Positions 6,455-15,382 of a stretch of DNA of 39,095 nt are shown one piece after another. The position numbers and the translations under genes were made by a program. Below the pieces are notes generated by a model. It made no database searches. It had not been told where the DNA came from and saw only the letters and a program-made list of their open reading frames with translations. This DNA comes from Tissierellaceae bacterium (GTDB taxonomy: Bacteria > Bacillota > Clostridia > Tissierellales > Tissierellaceae). Position 1 is the first letter of the stretch, and every line of letters begins with the position of its first letter. The stretch is taken from positions 1-39,095 of the forward strand of contig JARIDA010000007.1 of the NCBI GenBank assembly GCA_029257065.1. The letters run 5' to 3'.

Positions 6455-8401
6455 ATGAAAATTAATATGAAATGGAAAAATATCCTGTCAGGATTTTTGG
6501 TTTTAATAATTTTAATATCTTCAATACCTACATACGGTGCTTCAGCTAGATTTAAAGATGTACCTAAAAGTGAATGGTACTATGAGTATGTAGATAGAAT
6601 GGCAGATTTAGGATATCTGGAAGGAAAAGGAAATGGAGTATTTGATCCAGAAGGAAATCTTACTTTTATGGAATCCATGGCTGTGTTTTCTAGATTAACA
6701 AAACCAACAGATAAAGAAAAATCAAATGCAAAATCCCAATATGAAGGATTAATGAAAGAGTTAAATGTAAAACAGGATTGGGAGAAAGAAGCCTTATCCA
6801 TGGGCCTTTATAGGGGAATAGTTTCAGTGAATGAGGTTAGAAATGCAAGTAAAGGAAATTTGTTTCATAAGCCTATTCAAAAGGTAGCAGCTGCAACTTT
6901 TTTAGCAAAGGCAATGGGCCTAGATGATGAAGCTAAGGAATTAACAGTAATATTTATAGACTACAAAGATGTTTTAGAAATAGACACATCACTTAGAAAA
7001 TATATTAAAGTATTACAAGATGCAGATGTACTTGATAAAGATGGAGATGGTGGTGGATATTTTCATCCAAAAGAGGCTATAAGAAGAAAGATAATGTCCA
7101 CAATGGTTTCAAGAGCACATGACTATTTACAAGATAAACCATTAAATGGTGGAGAAGATATTAAAAAACCAGAAAAACCAGAAAAGGAAGAAGAAATAAT
7201 TATAGAAGTAAAGGGTATTGTCAATAGAATAACAGACGAAATAGGTAGAAAGTTTTTAGTTATAGACAATAATTATGGTGATGAGGAAAGTTTTATTTTA
7301 GAAAAAGACACTGATATAAGAGTAGATGGAAGTAGGGCAAAAGTAGATGACCTTAAAAGAGGACAGGAAATCACAATAGAAATAAAGTTGAAGACAAGGG
7401 AAGTAATCTCTATTAAGTCTAAAAATGTGGAAGAGGATGTTGAAGGTGTAATAACTTATTTATCCACAGTTAATAAAGAAATTAGAATAGAGAGAAATAT
7501 AAATGGAAAAGTCAAAGCAGAGACCTATGACTTAGAGGATAATGTAAAAGTCAAAATAGATGGTAGGAGCTCTACTTTATTAAATCTTAGAAATGGAGAT
7601 TTTGGAAAACTAAATCTCAGAAGTAATAAAGTATATAATATTGATGCTAATTCAGAAGATCTAAAAATTAGAGGAGATATTACAGAGATAAAGAAAGTTA
7701 AGGATACTAGAAACAATGAATATGAGATTAAAGTAAAAAATAAAGATGAAGAATATAAGGTTCTTGTTGATTATAAAACAGATATAGACAGAGATAGAAA
7801 GTCATCTAGACCAGAGGATTTAAGAAAAGGTGATGATGTTTATATAATTGCTAGATATGATATTGAAAAAGCTATGTATCTTGCAGATGAAGTGGATGCA
7901 AAAGTGGTAACAGAAAAAATTACTGGATATGTATTAGAGATAAGTACTAGATTAAATCAAAATCCTTTAGTTAAAATTAAAAATAGAGAGAATAATAAAG
8001 AAGAGTCCTATGAGCTGATAAGTGGAGCATATATAAGAGTGGATGGAAAAACAGTATCCACACTTCCGTATAATCCAGGTTATCAGGTGGAGCTATATAT
8101 AGAAGGTGGAACTGATATAGTTGAGGCCTGGGCAGAATCAGCAGGTATGGAAACTAGTATAGTTGGTAAAATAGACTATATAAACACTAAGGACGATTAT
8201 ATTGAAGTAGAAGTACAAAATATATCAACTGATTTAGGGGATAAAAAGATTATAAGGGTTTATATAGAAGATGATACACTTATTAGTAATAGACATTTAG
8301 AAAAACTTAATATTAAAGATCTATATAGAAATGATTTAGTGAATGTGGTTGGTATCTATAAGGGTGCTAACTTTGTAGCAGATACAATACAAATAAGATA
8401 A
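6455..8401 (+). CDS. S-layer-homology (SLH) domain surface protein
   Basis: A signal peptide (about 1-29, ending near PTYGA) is followed by three SLH-like modules: about 31-75 (FKDVPKSEWYYEYVDRMADL), 115-155 and 165-222 (ending YFHPKEAIRRKIMSTMVSRA). A lysine/proline/glutamate linker (about 230-245) leads to roughly 400 residues of repeated beta-rich sequence with recurring VDGK/VDDL-type turns. SLH domains bind secondary cell-wall polymers, often pyruvylated, so the protein should sit on the cell surface. The function of the beta repeats is not recognised. It lies 44 bases after pyrG with no clear promoter, so read-through is likely. RBS is AGGAGGG. Confidence 0.85.
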   Translation: MKINMKWKNILSGFLVLIILISSIPTYGASARFKDVPKSEWYYEYVDRMADLGYLEGKGNGVFDPEGNLTFMESMAVFSRLTKPTDKEKSNAKSQYEGLMKELNVKQDWEKEALSMGLYRGIVSVNEVRNASKGNLFHKPIQKVAAATFLAKAMGLDDEAKELTVIFIDYKDVLEIDTSLRKYIKVLQDADVLDKDGDGGGYFHPKEAIRRKIMSTMVSRAHDYLQDKPLNGGEDIKKPEKPEKEEEIIIEVKGIVNRITDEIGRKFLVIDNNYGDEESFILEKDTDIRVDGSRAKVDDLKRGQEITIEIKLKTREVISIKSKNVEEDVEGVITYLSTVNKEIRIERNINGKVKAETYDLEDNVKVKIDGRSSTLLNLRNGDFGKLNLRSNKVYNIDANSEDLKIRGDITEIKKVKDTRNNEYEIKVKNKDEEYKVLVDYKTDIDRDRKSSRPEDLRKGDDVYIIARYDIEKAMYLADEVDAKVVTEKITGYVLEISTRLNQNPLVKIKNRENNKEESYELISGAYIRVDGKTVSTLPYNPGYQVELYIEGGTDIVEAWAESAGMETSIVGKIDYINTKDDYIEVEVQNISTDLGDKKIIRVYIEDDTLISNRHLEKLNIKDLYRNDLVNVVGIYKGANFVADTIQIR

Positions 8402-8413
8402 TGAATTGAAATG

Positions 8414-8445
8414 AAAAGCCTTGGAATAAATTCCAAGGCTTTTTT
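8414..8445. terminator. Bidirectional terminator between the SLH gene and the ABC operon
   Basis: AAAAGCCTTGGAA (8414-8426) pairs perfectly with TTCCAAGGCTTTT (8431-8443) around TAAA. It serves both convergent units. Confidence 0.9.
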
Positions 8446-8453
8446 GTGTAAAT

Positions 8454-9758
8454 TTATTCTGTTCTTATTGCTTCAAGTGCACTTAGATTCATAGCTCTTT
8501 TAGCAGGAAAGAAACCAGCTAAAAGTCCTATTAAAACTGAAAAGCCTAATGCACCTAGAGAAAGGGGAATTGGTATTATGGAGATTTTACTTTCAGAATA
8601 GAATCCCATTGAGTTCATAAAGCCTGCTCCAAAAGTATTTAGTAATAATGAAACTATATAGGAAAAAATCAATCCAACTATTCCTCCTAAAAGCCCAATT
8701 ACGCCTGCTTCTAATAGAAATAATCTTCTAATATCCACTATTGAAGCTCCAATAACTTTCATAACCCCAATTTCCTTGGTTCTCTCATAGATACTCATGA
8801 TCATTGTATTTGTAATACCTATAGCAGCTACTATTAAAGAAATAGCTCCTATTCCTCCTAATATGGCTTGAATCATAAAAGATTGTTGTTTAAAAGAATC
8901 TAACTCCTCTGTTAAGCTATAGGCTTCAAATCCCATATCTTTAATCAGATTTTGAACTTCCATAACATTATCAACTTCATTAACTTTTACTATTATACTA
9001 GTAAATTCTTCTAACCGAGTTGAATTTCTGCTACCAGAATCAGAAGTTCTATTGGATTCTTCCATTAGCTTTCTAAGTTGATCAATAGGCATAAAAATGC
9101 TATAGTCTGTGGAATAATCTCCCTGTGTAAAAACTCCTACTACTTTTATGGGATATTCCTTAGGAGCTTTAGAATCAGCTCCATCCAATCCAAATTCATC
9201 TCCTATGACTAATTTTAATCTTTCATTTATCACATCAATAACTATTTCTTGATAAGTGTTGGATTTAGGATTGTAGAAGTTGTTTTTAATCTCTCCACCA
9301 AAAACTAGATTCATTTTATCACCAGTGTGAAGCAATCTTCCTTCTTCAACTTCATAGCCAAAACTTTCCATTATATCTGGATTAACCCCAACAATAGAGG
9401 CAGAAGTTTCATTTCTTCCAGCCTTTATTGTTCCAAAGGACTGTATAGTAGCATTTACAGCCTCCACATGAGGAATTTGCTCTAGTTTTAAGACAGACTC
9501 TCTATTCAATTTAGCTGAATTAGGAGTTCCTGTAGTATTCCCCATATCCGGTCCATAGCCCTCCATTACATTTATATGTGTTAAACTTCCCCAACTGGCC
9601 ATTTGATCTTTTTGGGATTGACTCATACCAAAACCAAGACTAAGCATTACAACTATGGAACTTGTGCCGATCATTACTCCTAAAACAGTTAAAAATGTTC
9701 TTAGTTTTCTTCTCCAAAGATTTTGAGTTGCCATTCTAATCAAATCTATATTATTCAT
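8454..9758 (-). CDS. MacB/FtsX-type ABC transporter permease
   Basis: The 434-residue protein has the MacB layout: an N-terminal basic segment and first membrane helix (NLWRRKLRTFLTVLGVMIGT), a large extracytoplasmic domain (about 45-295), and three C-terminal helices of the FtsX domain with the typical YERTKEIGVMKVIGAS loop. Such proteins work mechanically: the ATPase drives periplasmic or extracellular movement in export, lipoprotein handling or envelope stress. It is the last gene of a minus-strand operon and overlaps the preceding gene by 8 bases. The substrate is unknown. Confidence 0.88.
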   Translation of the reverse strand: MNNIDLIRMATQNLWRRKLRTFLTVLGVMIGTSSIVVMLSLGFGMSQSQKDQMASWGSLTHINVMEGYGPDMGNTTGTPNSAKLNRESVLKLEQIPHVEAVNATIQSFGTIKAGRNETSASIVGVNPDIMESFGYEVEEGRLLHTGDKMNLVFGGEIKNNFYNPKSNTYQEIVIDVINERLKLVIGDEFGLDGADSKAPKEYPIKVVGVFTQGDYSTDYSIFMPIDQLRKLMEESNRTSDSGSRNSTRLEEFTSIIVKVNEVDNVMEVQNLIKDMGFEAYSLTEELDSFKQQSFMIQAILGGIGAISLIVAAIGITNTMIMSIYERTKEIGVMKVIGASIVDIRRLFLLEAGVIGLLGGIVGLIFSYIVSLLLNTFGAGFMNSMGFYSESKISIIPIPLSLGALGFSVLIGLLAGFFPAKRAMNLSALEAIRTE

Positions 9759-12216
9759 CTAAAAGATCCCTATCTTCCCGTTCTTGTTTTTTCTTTTTAT
9801 AAAATTTAAACCCAATAATGCTGGCTAGTATTAAAAAAACTATTAGAATTGGAGTTTTAAATCTATTTAGGAAACCCTGTGGTTCTTCAGGCTCAAAACC
9901 CTCTGGAAACTCTTCATCCACCATATCTGAAACATTAAGTGTAAAGGATCTTCTCTCTTCTTGAACCAATCCCATAGAATCTTCAAAGGTAAATACCAAG
10001 TCTCCAATTAATTCTCCTGGCATATTAGGAATAACCGTTCCATCAAAGTATTCACTGGTACCAGGATTGAAATTACCTATATAATAAGTTGAGTTTTCAG
10101 TTTGAAAATCCCCTTCTAATTTTACCATCATATTATAAAGTGTTGACTTACCTGTATTGTAAAACTCAGCAGATATGGGAACAGGTTCTCCTATGAAAAC
10201 TTCTGGAAAATAGTTTAATTCAGCAATTTCTAATTTAGATTTTTGAAATACTGGAACTCCTATAAGTTCTGTAGCCTTATATTCTTCTGCCTGACTATCT
10301 TCATATTCAAAGTTAGCAGTTATAGTATGAGTCTTAGCCGCAGCATCAGGAATCGTAAACATGGTGATTGATTTTTGAACTCTACCCTTTGGAGGAATAG
10401 AATCTATATAAAAGGTGTTAGAACTATTAACAGGTGTAAAAACAGAACTTCCTGAGCTTGGACTATTCTCTCCCTCTGAAATATTAGGCTCTGCAGTTAA
10501 AAATATTTTTATGTTTTTAACTGATTTAGAAGAATTAGTATTATAGAAGGAGAGATGCATATCAAAATTCTTTCCAGCTTCAACCATATCCGTTGAGAAG
10601 GTGTATTTATCTATGATTAACTTTGGAACAGGAGATTTAGCATCCTCATCTGCACTAGGATTATCCACAAAAATACCTAGAAATTGTTGAAGTTCATATT
10701 TTTCTTCACCTTCTTTAAAATCATCAGTGCTTTCCACCAAAATATTTATAGGATAGTTTCTAGTGGGAGCCTCTTTTGTTGCAAAAAAACTAAAATTTAA
10801 ACTCTTCTTCTCTCCTGGTTTTAAATCATCTATTTTAATTGTTGTAACTGATTTGGGAACCAATCCATCTCTATCTGGTAAATCCGCTGTAATTATAATA
10901 TTTCTAGCAATATCTTGACCTCTATTTCTTAAATCAAAGGAAATATTTGCAGTGGAATTTCCTCTGATTTGATTAGGACTTTTAATATTTTCTATTATTA
11001 AACTAGAATTTTGTTTGCTAATTCCCTTAATAGGAATAAAAAACTTATGTTCTTCCTCGAGGATTTGTCCTCTTAGATTCTTATATCTCAATTTTAATAT
11101 AAGTTCATGATTTCCAGCTTTTAACTTTTGAGAAGCACGAAGAGAAAATTGATTGAATACAGCCCCTCTGCTAGTAACTCCTGAAATGGTTGATTTATTG
11201 GTTCCACTTGCCAAGGAAAAACCATCCTTATCCAATCCTTCAAGAGAAATCTGAACATCTCTAACGGGAATTAAACTTAAATTTCTAATGGAGAAGCCTA
11301 AAACCATATTATCACCAGGACTAACACCATCCTCTGGATCAATATAAACACTATCCACTATTAATTGATTATCATTCCCATCCCCAGAAACTCTAAGATA
11401 AACTGTATCAGTAGAGGTGAAAGGAATATTATATTCATTATAATAGTTGAATTTTACATTAATAGGATAGGTCTTTTCTTCTGCAAACTGATCGATCTGA
11501 ATTCTAAAGGATAAATTCTTATCATCTCCACTAGAAAGCCTACTAACATCATCAAAACCAGAGCCATCTATATAAACGCCTTGAGTATCATCCAGTGTTA
11601 TAGAAGCTGATACGTCCCTGGCCCTATGCTGACCTGTATTTTTGATTTTAATAGGAATACGGATATTTTCACCTGATTTTCCCAGAGTTGTTTTATTGCC
11701 TACGATGCTAATATTAGGTATATATTTAGATTCATCGATTGACTCTTCTTCTTTTTCTGGCTCTTTTTCAGGAATAGTTTCTTTAGCTCTAAAAATATCT
11801 ATGGAAGATGAAAAGGATCTCTCTATATCTTTTCCATCAATAATTTCTGTATAGATTATTTCTATGGGAAGATTAGTATTTTTACCTCCATCATAGATTA
11901 ATCTGAATGATACATCTTTACTGTAATTACCATCGGCGAAGGATAAAGCTTTTGTCATTTCTTCTCCTAAAAGTCTGAAATTCCCAGCTGTTTGTACTTT
12001 TACTTTAGTATTTTGAATCTCCTTATTAGTGTTTATTTTAAAATAAAGCTTTAATTCAAAAACCTCTCCAGGAGAGATTTCTTTGCTCTCATCAGGAATT
12101 ATTTCAAAGTTTGTAATTATAATTGGATTTGAATCTGCTATGGCATCCACTGGAAATTGAATAAAAATCATTATAAATGCTAAGATAAAACTTAAAAATC
12201 TCATATTTGGTTTCAT
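9751..12216 (-). CDS. Large secreted, membrane-anchored protein with CARDB/NEW3-like repeats
   Basis: An 821-residue protein with an N-terminal signal peptide (about 1-27), several Ig-like beta domains with recurring phrases such as SPGDNMVLGFSIRNLS, DLRNRGQDIARNIIITADLP and ISAEFYNTGKSTLYNMMVKL, a membrane helix at about 787-806 (PILIVFLILASIIGFKFY) and a short charged cytoplasmic tail. The pattern matches COG1361-type S-layer/CARDB adhesion-like repeats. It sits inside an ABC operon with overlaps at both ends (4 bases with the ATPase gene, 8 with the permease gene), so it is probably a structural partner of the transporter, in the place of a MacA-type adaptor. That role is inferred. Neither the exact domain count nor any ligand is known. 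Confidence 0.75.
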   Translation of the reverse strand: MKPNMRFLSFILAFIMIFIQFPVDAIADSNPIIITNFEIIPDESKEISPGEVFELKLYFKINTNKEIQNTKVKVQTAGNFRLLGEEMTKALSFADGNYSKDVSFRLIYDGGKNTNLPIEIIYTEIIDGKDIERSFSSSIDIFRAKETIPEKEPEKEEESIDESKYIPNISIVGNKTTLGKSGENIRIPIKIKNTGQHRARDVSASITLDDTQGVYIDGSGFDDVSRLSSGDDKNLSFRIQIDQFAEEKTYPINVKFNYYNEYNIPFTSTDTVYLRVSGDGNDNQLIVDSVYIDPEDGVSPGDNMVLGFSIRNLSLIPVRDVQISLEGLDKDGFSLASGTNKSTISGVTSRGAVFNQFSLRASQKLKAGNHELILKLRYKNLRGQILEEEHKFFIPIKGISKQNSSLIIENIKSPNQIRGNSTANISFDLRNRGQDIARNIIITADLPDRDGLVPKSVTTIKIDDLKPGEKKSLNFSFFATKEAPTRNYPINILVESTDDFKEGEEKYELQQFLGIFVDNPSADEDAKSPVPKLIIDKYTFSTDMVEAGKNFDMHLSFYNTNSSKSVKNIKIFLTAEPNISEGENSPSSGSSVFTPVNSSNTFYIDSIPPKGRVQKSITMFTIPDAAAKTHTITANFEYEDSQAEEYKATELIGVPVFQKSKLEIAELNYFPEVFIGEPVPISAEFYNTGKSTLYNMMVKLEGDFQTENSTYYIGNFNPGTSEYFDGTVIPNMPGELIGDLVFTFEDSMGLVQEERRSFTLNVSDMVDEEFPEGFEPEEPQGFLNRFKTPILIVFLILASIIGFKFYKKKKQEREDRDLLDE

Positions 12217-12941
12217 ATTCCTAACTCCTCCTTTTTTCCGTTTTTTATTATGAATTTGTTTTTCTTTATCTCCTCAATATTTCCATCTCTTAACCGGACT
12301 ATCTTATGTACATAATCAGAAATTTCCTCGTCATGAGTAACTATAATAAGGGTTTGGTCATGTTTATAAGCTAAGCCTGTCATAAGCTCCATTATTTCAA
12401 AAGTAGTTCTAGTGTCTAGATTACCAGTAGGTTCATCTGCAAATATTATTTCTGGTGCTCCAACAAAAGCTCTTGCAATACTAACCCTTTGTTGCTGGCC
12501 TCCACTTAACTCTGAGGGTTTGTGATTCATTCTGGATCTTAATCCTACAGATTCCAAAATTTCCTTAGCCATTTTTTCTCTACGCTTTTTAGATATGCCT
12601 TGAAATATTAAACCTAAACTCACATTTTCAAGAGCAGTTAAAGTTGGTATTAGATTGTAGGATTGAAATATGAAGCCAATATACTTCTGTCTGAATCGGG
12701 TTATCTGCTCCTCATTCATTAAGTGGATTTTATGATTGTTAATTATTATAGATCCCTTTGTTGGTTTCTCCAATCCAGCCATCATATTTAACAAGGTGGA
12801 CTTCCCAGAACCAGAAGTACCTAATAGGCAGATAAATTCACCTTTTTGAATGTTCAAATTTATATTGTTAAGGGCAATGATCTTTTCATCTCCCATTTTA
12901 TAGACCTTACTAAGATTTGTTAACTTTATTAAAATTCCCAA
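12213..12941 (-). CDS. LolD/MacB-type ABC transporter ATPase
   Basis: All ABC ATPase motifs are present: Walker A GTSGSGKST, Q-loop FQSYNLIP, signature LSGGQQQR, Walker B IIFADEPTGNLD and the switch His in VTHDEE. The FADEPTGNLD form is typical of the LolD/MacB/FtsE group. The GTG at 12950 lies within the ribosome site AGAGGTGAG, so the TTG at 12941, 6 bases past GAGGTG, is chosen, giving 242 residues. It is the first gene of the operon with the repeat protein and the permease. The C-terminal basic tail (about 20 residues after RLRDGNIEEI) is longer than usual. Confidence 0.9.
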   Translation of the reverse strand: MGILIKLTNLSKVYKMGDEKIIALNNINLNIQKGEFICLLGTSGSGKSTLLNMMAGLEKPTKGSIIINNHKIHLMNEEQITRFRQKYIGFIFQSYNLIPTLTALENVSLGLIFQGISKKRREKMAKEILESVGLRSRMNHKPSELSGGQQQRVSIARAFVGAPEIIFADEPTGNLDTRTTFEIMELMTGLAYKHDQTLIIVTHDEEISDYVHKIVRLRDGNIEEIKKNKFIIKNGKKEELGI

Positions 12942-12968
12942 AATTCTCACCTCTTATTTGTTTAGTAA

Positions 12969-12977
12969 ATTATAGCA
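12969..12977 (-). promoter_or_regulatory. Extended -10 promoter of the ABC operon
   Basis: On the minus strand TGC-TATAAT is an extended -10 element about 28 bases before the TTG start. No good -35 is visible at normal spacing. Confidence 0.45.
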
Positions 12978-13022
12978 TACTTAATAGTCTTAGTTAGTGA
13001 CAAAATAGTTAATTCACATATA

Positions 13023-13052
13023 TTAATTTGTTTTATTTCATTGTTGTATAAT
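13023..13052 (+). promoter_or_regulatory. Possible promoter of the surface-polymer operon
   Basis: TATAAT at 13047-13052 with a weak -35 (TTAATT, 18-base spacer). A second TATAAT at 13078 is too close to the start codon to leave a ribosome site in the transcript. Confidence 0.35.
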
Positions 13053-13099
13053 AACTGTTGTGATAGAATTATGAGAGTATAATAAAAGGACTGATAGAG

Positions 13100-13939
13100 T
13101 TGAAAAGAATATTAAGTTTAATGTTTTCTATATTAATATTAGCTAGTTTTTTAACTAGCTGTGAAGAAAAAAAAGATATTAAAGATTTAAAATCTGATAT
13201 ACCCATTCTTCTATATCACAGTGTGATTCCAAAACTAGAAGAAGAACATAGCAGAAGTATGTTTGTCAGTGAAGTGAATTTTGAAAAGGATTTAAAATAT
13301 TTAAAGAAAAATGGATATGAAACTATTTCTTTGGAGCAAATGGAGGATTATTATCTAGGGGAAGAGATTCAACTTCCAAAAAAACCTATAGTGATAACTT
13401 TTGATGATGGATATTTAAATAATTATGAATATGCTTATCCATTATTAAAAAAATACGATACTAAGGCAGTAATATATTTAATTGGTTGGTCTGTAGGCAG
13501 AGATACTTTTATAGACTCTGATAAAGAGATAACCCCACATTTCAACTGGGAACAGGCAAGAGAGATGTATGAAAGTGGTCTTATTCAATTTGGTTCCCAC
13601 ACATTTGACTTGCACAATGAACAAGGTCTTTCCTATGGATATGGGAAAGAGGTTGGATTTGGACTTGCAATAATGGATGATGAAAGTGATGAAGAATATA
13701 AAACTAGAGTAGAGGAGGATTTGAAAAAATCCAAAATTATGATAGAAGAGGAAATAGGGCAAGAGGTTACTAGTATTGCATATCCATATGGAGAGTATAA
13801 TGAAACTTTACTAGATATGCTGGAAGAGTTAGGGTTTAAATCAGGTCTTATTACTGAAAGTGATCAGGAGAGTAAATCCCCTTTTACCATAAGACGACAA
13901 ATAATAACAGAAGATAGAAGAATTTCAGATATATTATAA
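13100..13939 (+). CDS. Lipoprotein polysaccharide deacetylase (NodB domain)
   Basis: Begins with a lipoprotein signal (residues 1-21, lipobox LTSC). The NodB-type carbohydrate esterase 4 motifs follow: PILLYHSV, ITFDDGY with the paired Asp, SHTFDLH supplying the metal-binding histidines, and YPYGEY. Such enzymes remove N-acetyl groups from peptidoglycan or other surface glycans. Length is 279. Start is TTG behind AAAGGA. Twelve bases separate it from the MBOAT gene, so it is the first gene of a three-gene operon that probably modifies a surface polymer. The actual substrate cannot be told from sequence. Confidence 0.85.
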   Translation: MKRILSLMFSILILASFLTSCEEKKDIKDLKSDIPILLYHSVIPKLEEEHSRSMFVSEVNFEKDLKYLKKNGYETISLEQMEDYYLGEEIQLPKKPIVITFDDGYLNNYEYAYPLLKKYDTKAVIYLIGWSVGRDTFIDSDKEITPHFNWEQAREMYESGLIQFGSHTFDLHNEQGLSYGYGKEVGFGLAIMDDESDEEYKTRVEEDLKKSKIMIEEEIGQEVTSIAYPYGEYNETLLDMLEELGFKSGLITESDQESKSPFTIRRQIITEDRRISDIL

Positions 13940-13951
13940 TGAGGTGATAAT

Positions 13952-15370
13952 TTGATATTTACATCATATAGTTTTTTTGGTTTTTTAATAATAGTTTTTT
14001 TAGGATATAGAATTTTACAGAAACTTAAAATGAGACCAATAGCAGATATTTGGTTAATATTAGCCTCCTTTTATTTTTATTATAAGGGAGCTCCAGATTT
14101 TTTCGTTTTTTTCTTAGGAAGTATATTTTTTAATTATGTAATAGGAACCACCTTATTAAAAACAGAAGATGAGAGAAGTAGAAAGTTTCTACTATTTCTT
14201 GGGTTATTCCAGAATTTAGCACTTTTAGGATATTTTAAATATACTAATTTTTTTATAACTACAATAAATTCAGTAGGAGGATTTGACTTTGCCTTAAGAG
14301 ATATAGTTTTACCCATAGGAATATCCTTTTTTACATTTCAATTAATAGCCAATATAGTGGATTGTTATAATGGAGAGGCAGAAGGCTATTCAGTGGTAGA
14401 TTATTTGTTATTTATAACATTTTTTCCACAGTTAATAGTAGGACCAATAGTGCATCATGCATATATAGTCCCTAAATTCCAAGAGGAAGATCAACCACTA
14501 TTTAATAGAAAAAATTTCTTCTTAGGATTATTTATATTTGCTATAGGATGTGGAAAAAAAGTATTATTGGCGGATCCTCTTACAGGATATGCAAAGTTGT
14601 TTTTTCAAGATGTAGGTGCACACAATATGCTTGATGGATGGTTGTCATCTCTATCTTATACATTGTCCTATTATTTCGACCTTTCAGGATATGCGGATAT
14701 GGCAATAGGTATGGGATTGTTTTTTAATGTTAAATTACCGGAGAACTTTAATTCTCCTTATAAAGCAACTAATTTTAGAGATTATTGGAGAAGATGGCAT
14801 ATGTCTCTTTCCAATTTTTTAGGTACATATGTATTTAGAAATGTATTTGATAAATCCAAGGGGAGCAGAAGTTTTTATTTTGCAACTATGGTAACTTTTT
14901 TTGTGTCAGGATTTTGGCATGGGGCAGGTTGGCAATTTATACTTTGGGGAGTTATTAATGGATTATTAGTGTGTATATCCAATTATATAATTAGATCAGA
15001 AATTGATTTTCCGAAATTTCTAGCTTGGCCAATAACATTCCTATTTGTAATCTTAACAAGAATATTATTTGTATCAAAAGGACTGAAAAGTTCATTCCAA
15101 GCCTTTGCAACCTTAGTGGACACATCCATATTTGCTAATATGGATTTTGCAGGTATTGCGAGTACTTTGAAACAGTTCTTTGTATTTAATGGAAATACGG
15201 TAATAACTTTGTTAATTGCTATGGGAATAGCATTTTTTGCCAAAAACACTAGAGAAATAACTGAGGATTTCGAATTAGGATATGGACATGCTGTAGTTAT
15301 AGGTCTGTTACTTACAATTACATTGGTTCAAATGACAGTAGTTTCAGATTTCCTATACTTTCAGTTTTAA
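13952..15370 (+). CDS. MBOAT O-acyltransferase (AlgI/PatA/DltB-like)
   Basis: A 472-residue polytopic membrane protein of the MBOAT family. RRWHMSLSNFLGTYVF and SGFWHGAGWQFILWG (invariant catalytic His near residue 323) are diagnostic of the AlgI/PatA branch. These proteins pass an acyl group, usually acetyl, across the membrane to an extracytoplasmic partner. Start is TTG with GAGGTGAT before it. The partner is the next gene, 12 bases downstream. D-alanylation (DltB) is less likely because dltA and dltC are absent. Confidence 0.9.
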   Translation: MIFTSYSFFGFLIIVFLGYRILQKLKMRPIADIWLILASFYFYYKGAPDFFVFFLGSIFFNYVIGTTLLKTEDERSRKFLLFLGLFQNLALLGYFKYTNFFITTINSVGGFDFALRDIVLPIGISFFTFQLIANIVDCYNGEAEGYSVVDYLLFITFFPQLIVGPIVHHAYIVPKFQEEDQPLFNRKNFFLGLFIFAIGCGKKVLLADPLTGYAKLFFQDVGAHNMLDGWLSSLSYTLSYYFDLSGYADMAIGMGLFFNVKLPENFNSPYKATNFRDYWRRWHMSLSNFLGTYVFRNVFDKSKGSRSFYFATMVTFFVSGFWHGAGWQFILWGVINGLLVCISNYIIRSEIDFPKFLAWPITFLFVILTRILFVSKGLKSSFQAFATLVDTSIFANMDFAGIASTLKQFFVFNGNTVITLLIAMGIAFFAKNTREITEDFELGYGHAVVIGLLLTITLVQMTVVSDFLYFQF

Positions 15371-15382
15371 TGGAGGAATAAT

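Noticed and set aside
12942-12950. GTG start for the ABC ATPase
   Set aside because: The GTG is part of the AGAGGTGAG ribosome site; the TTG at 12941 has correct spacing.
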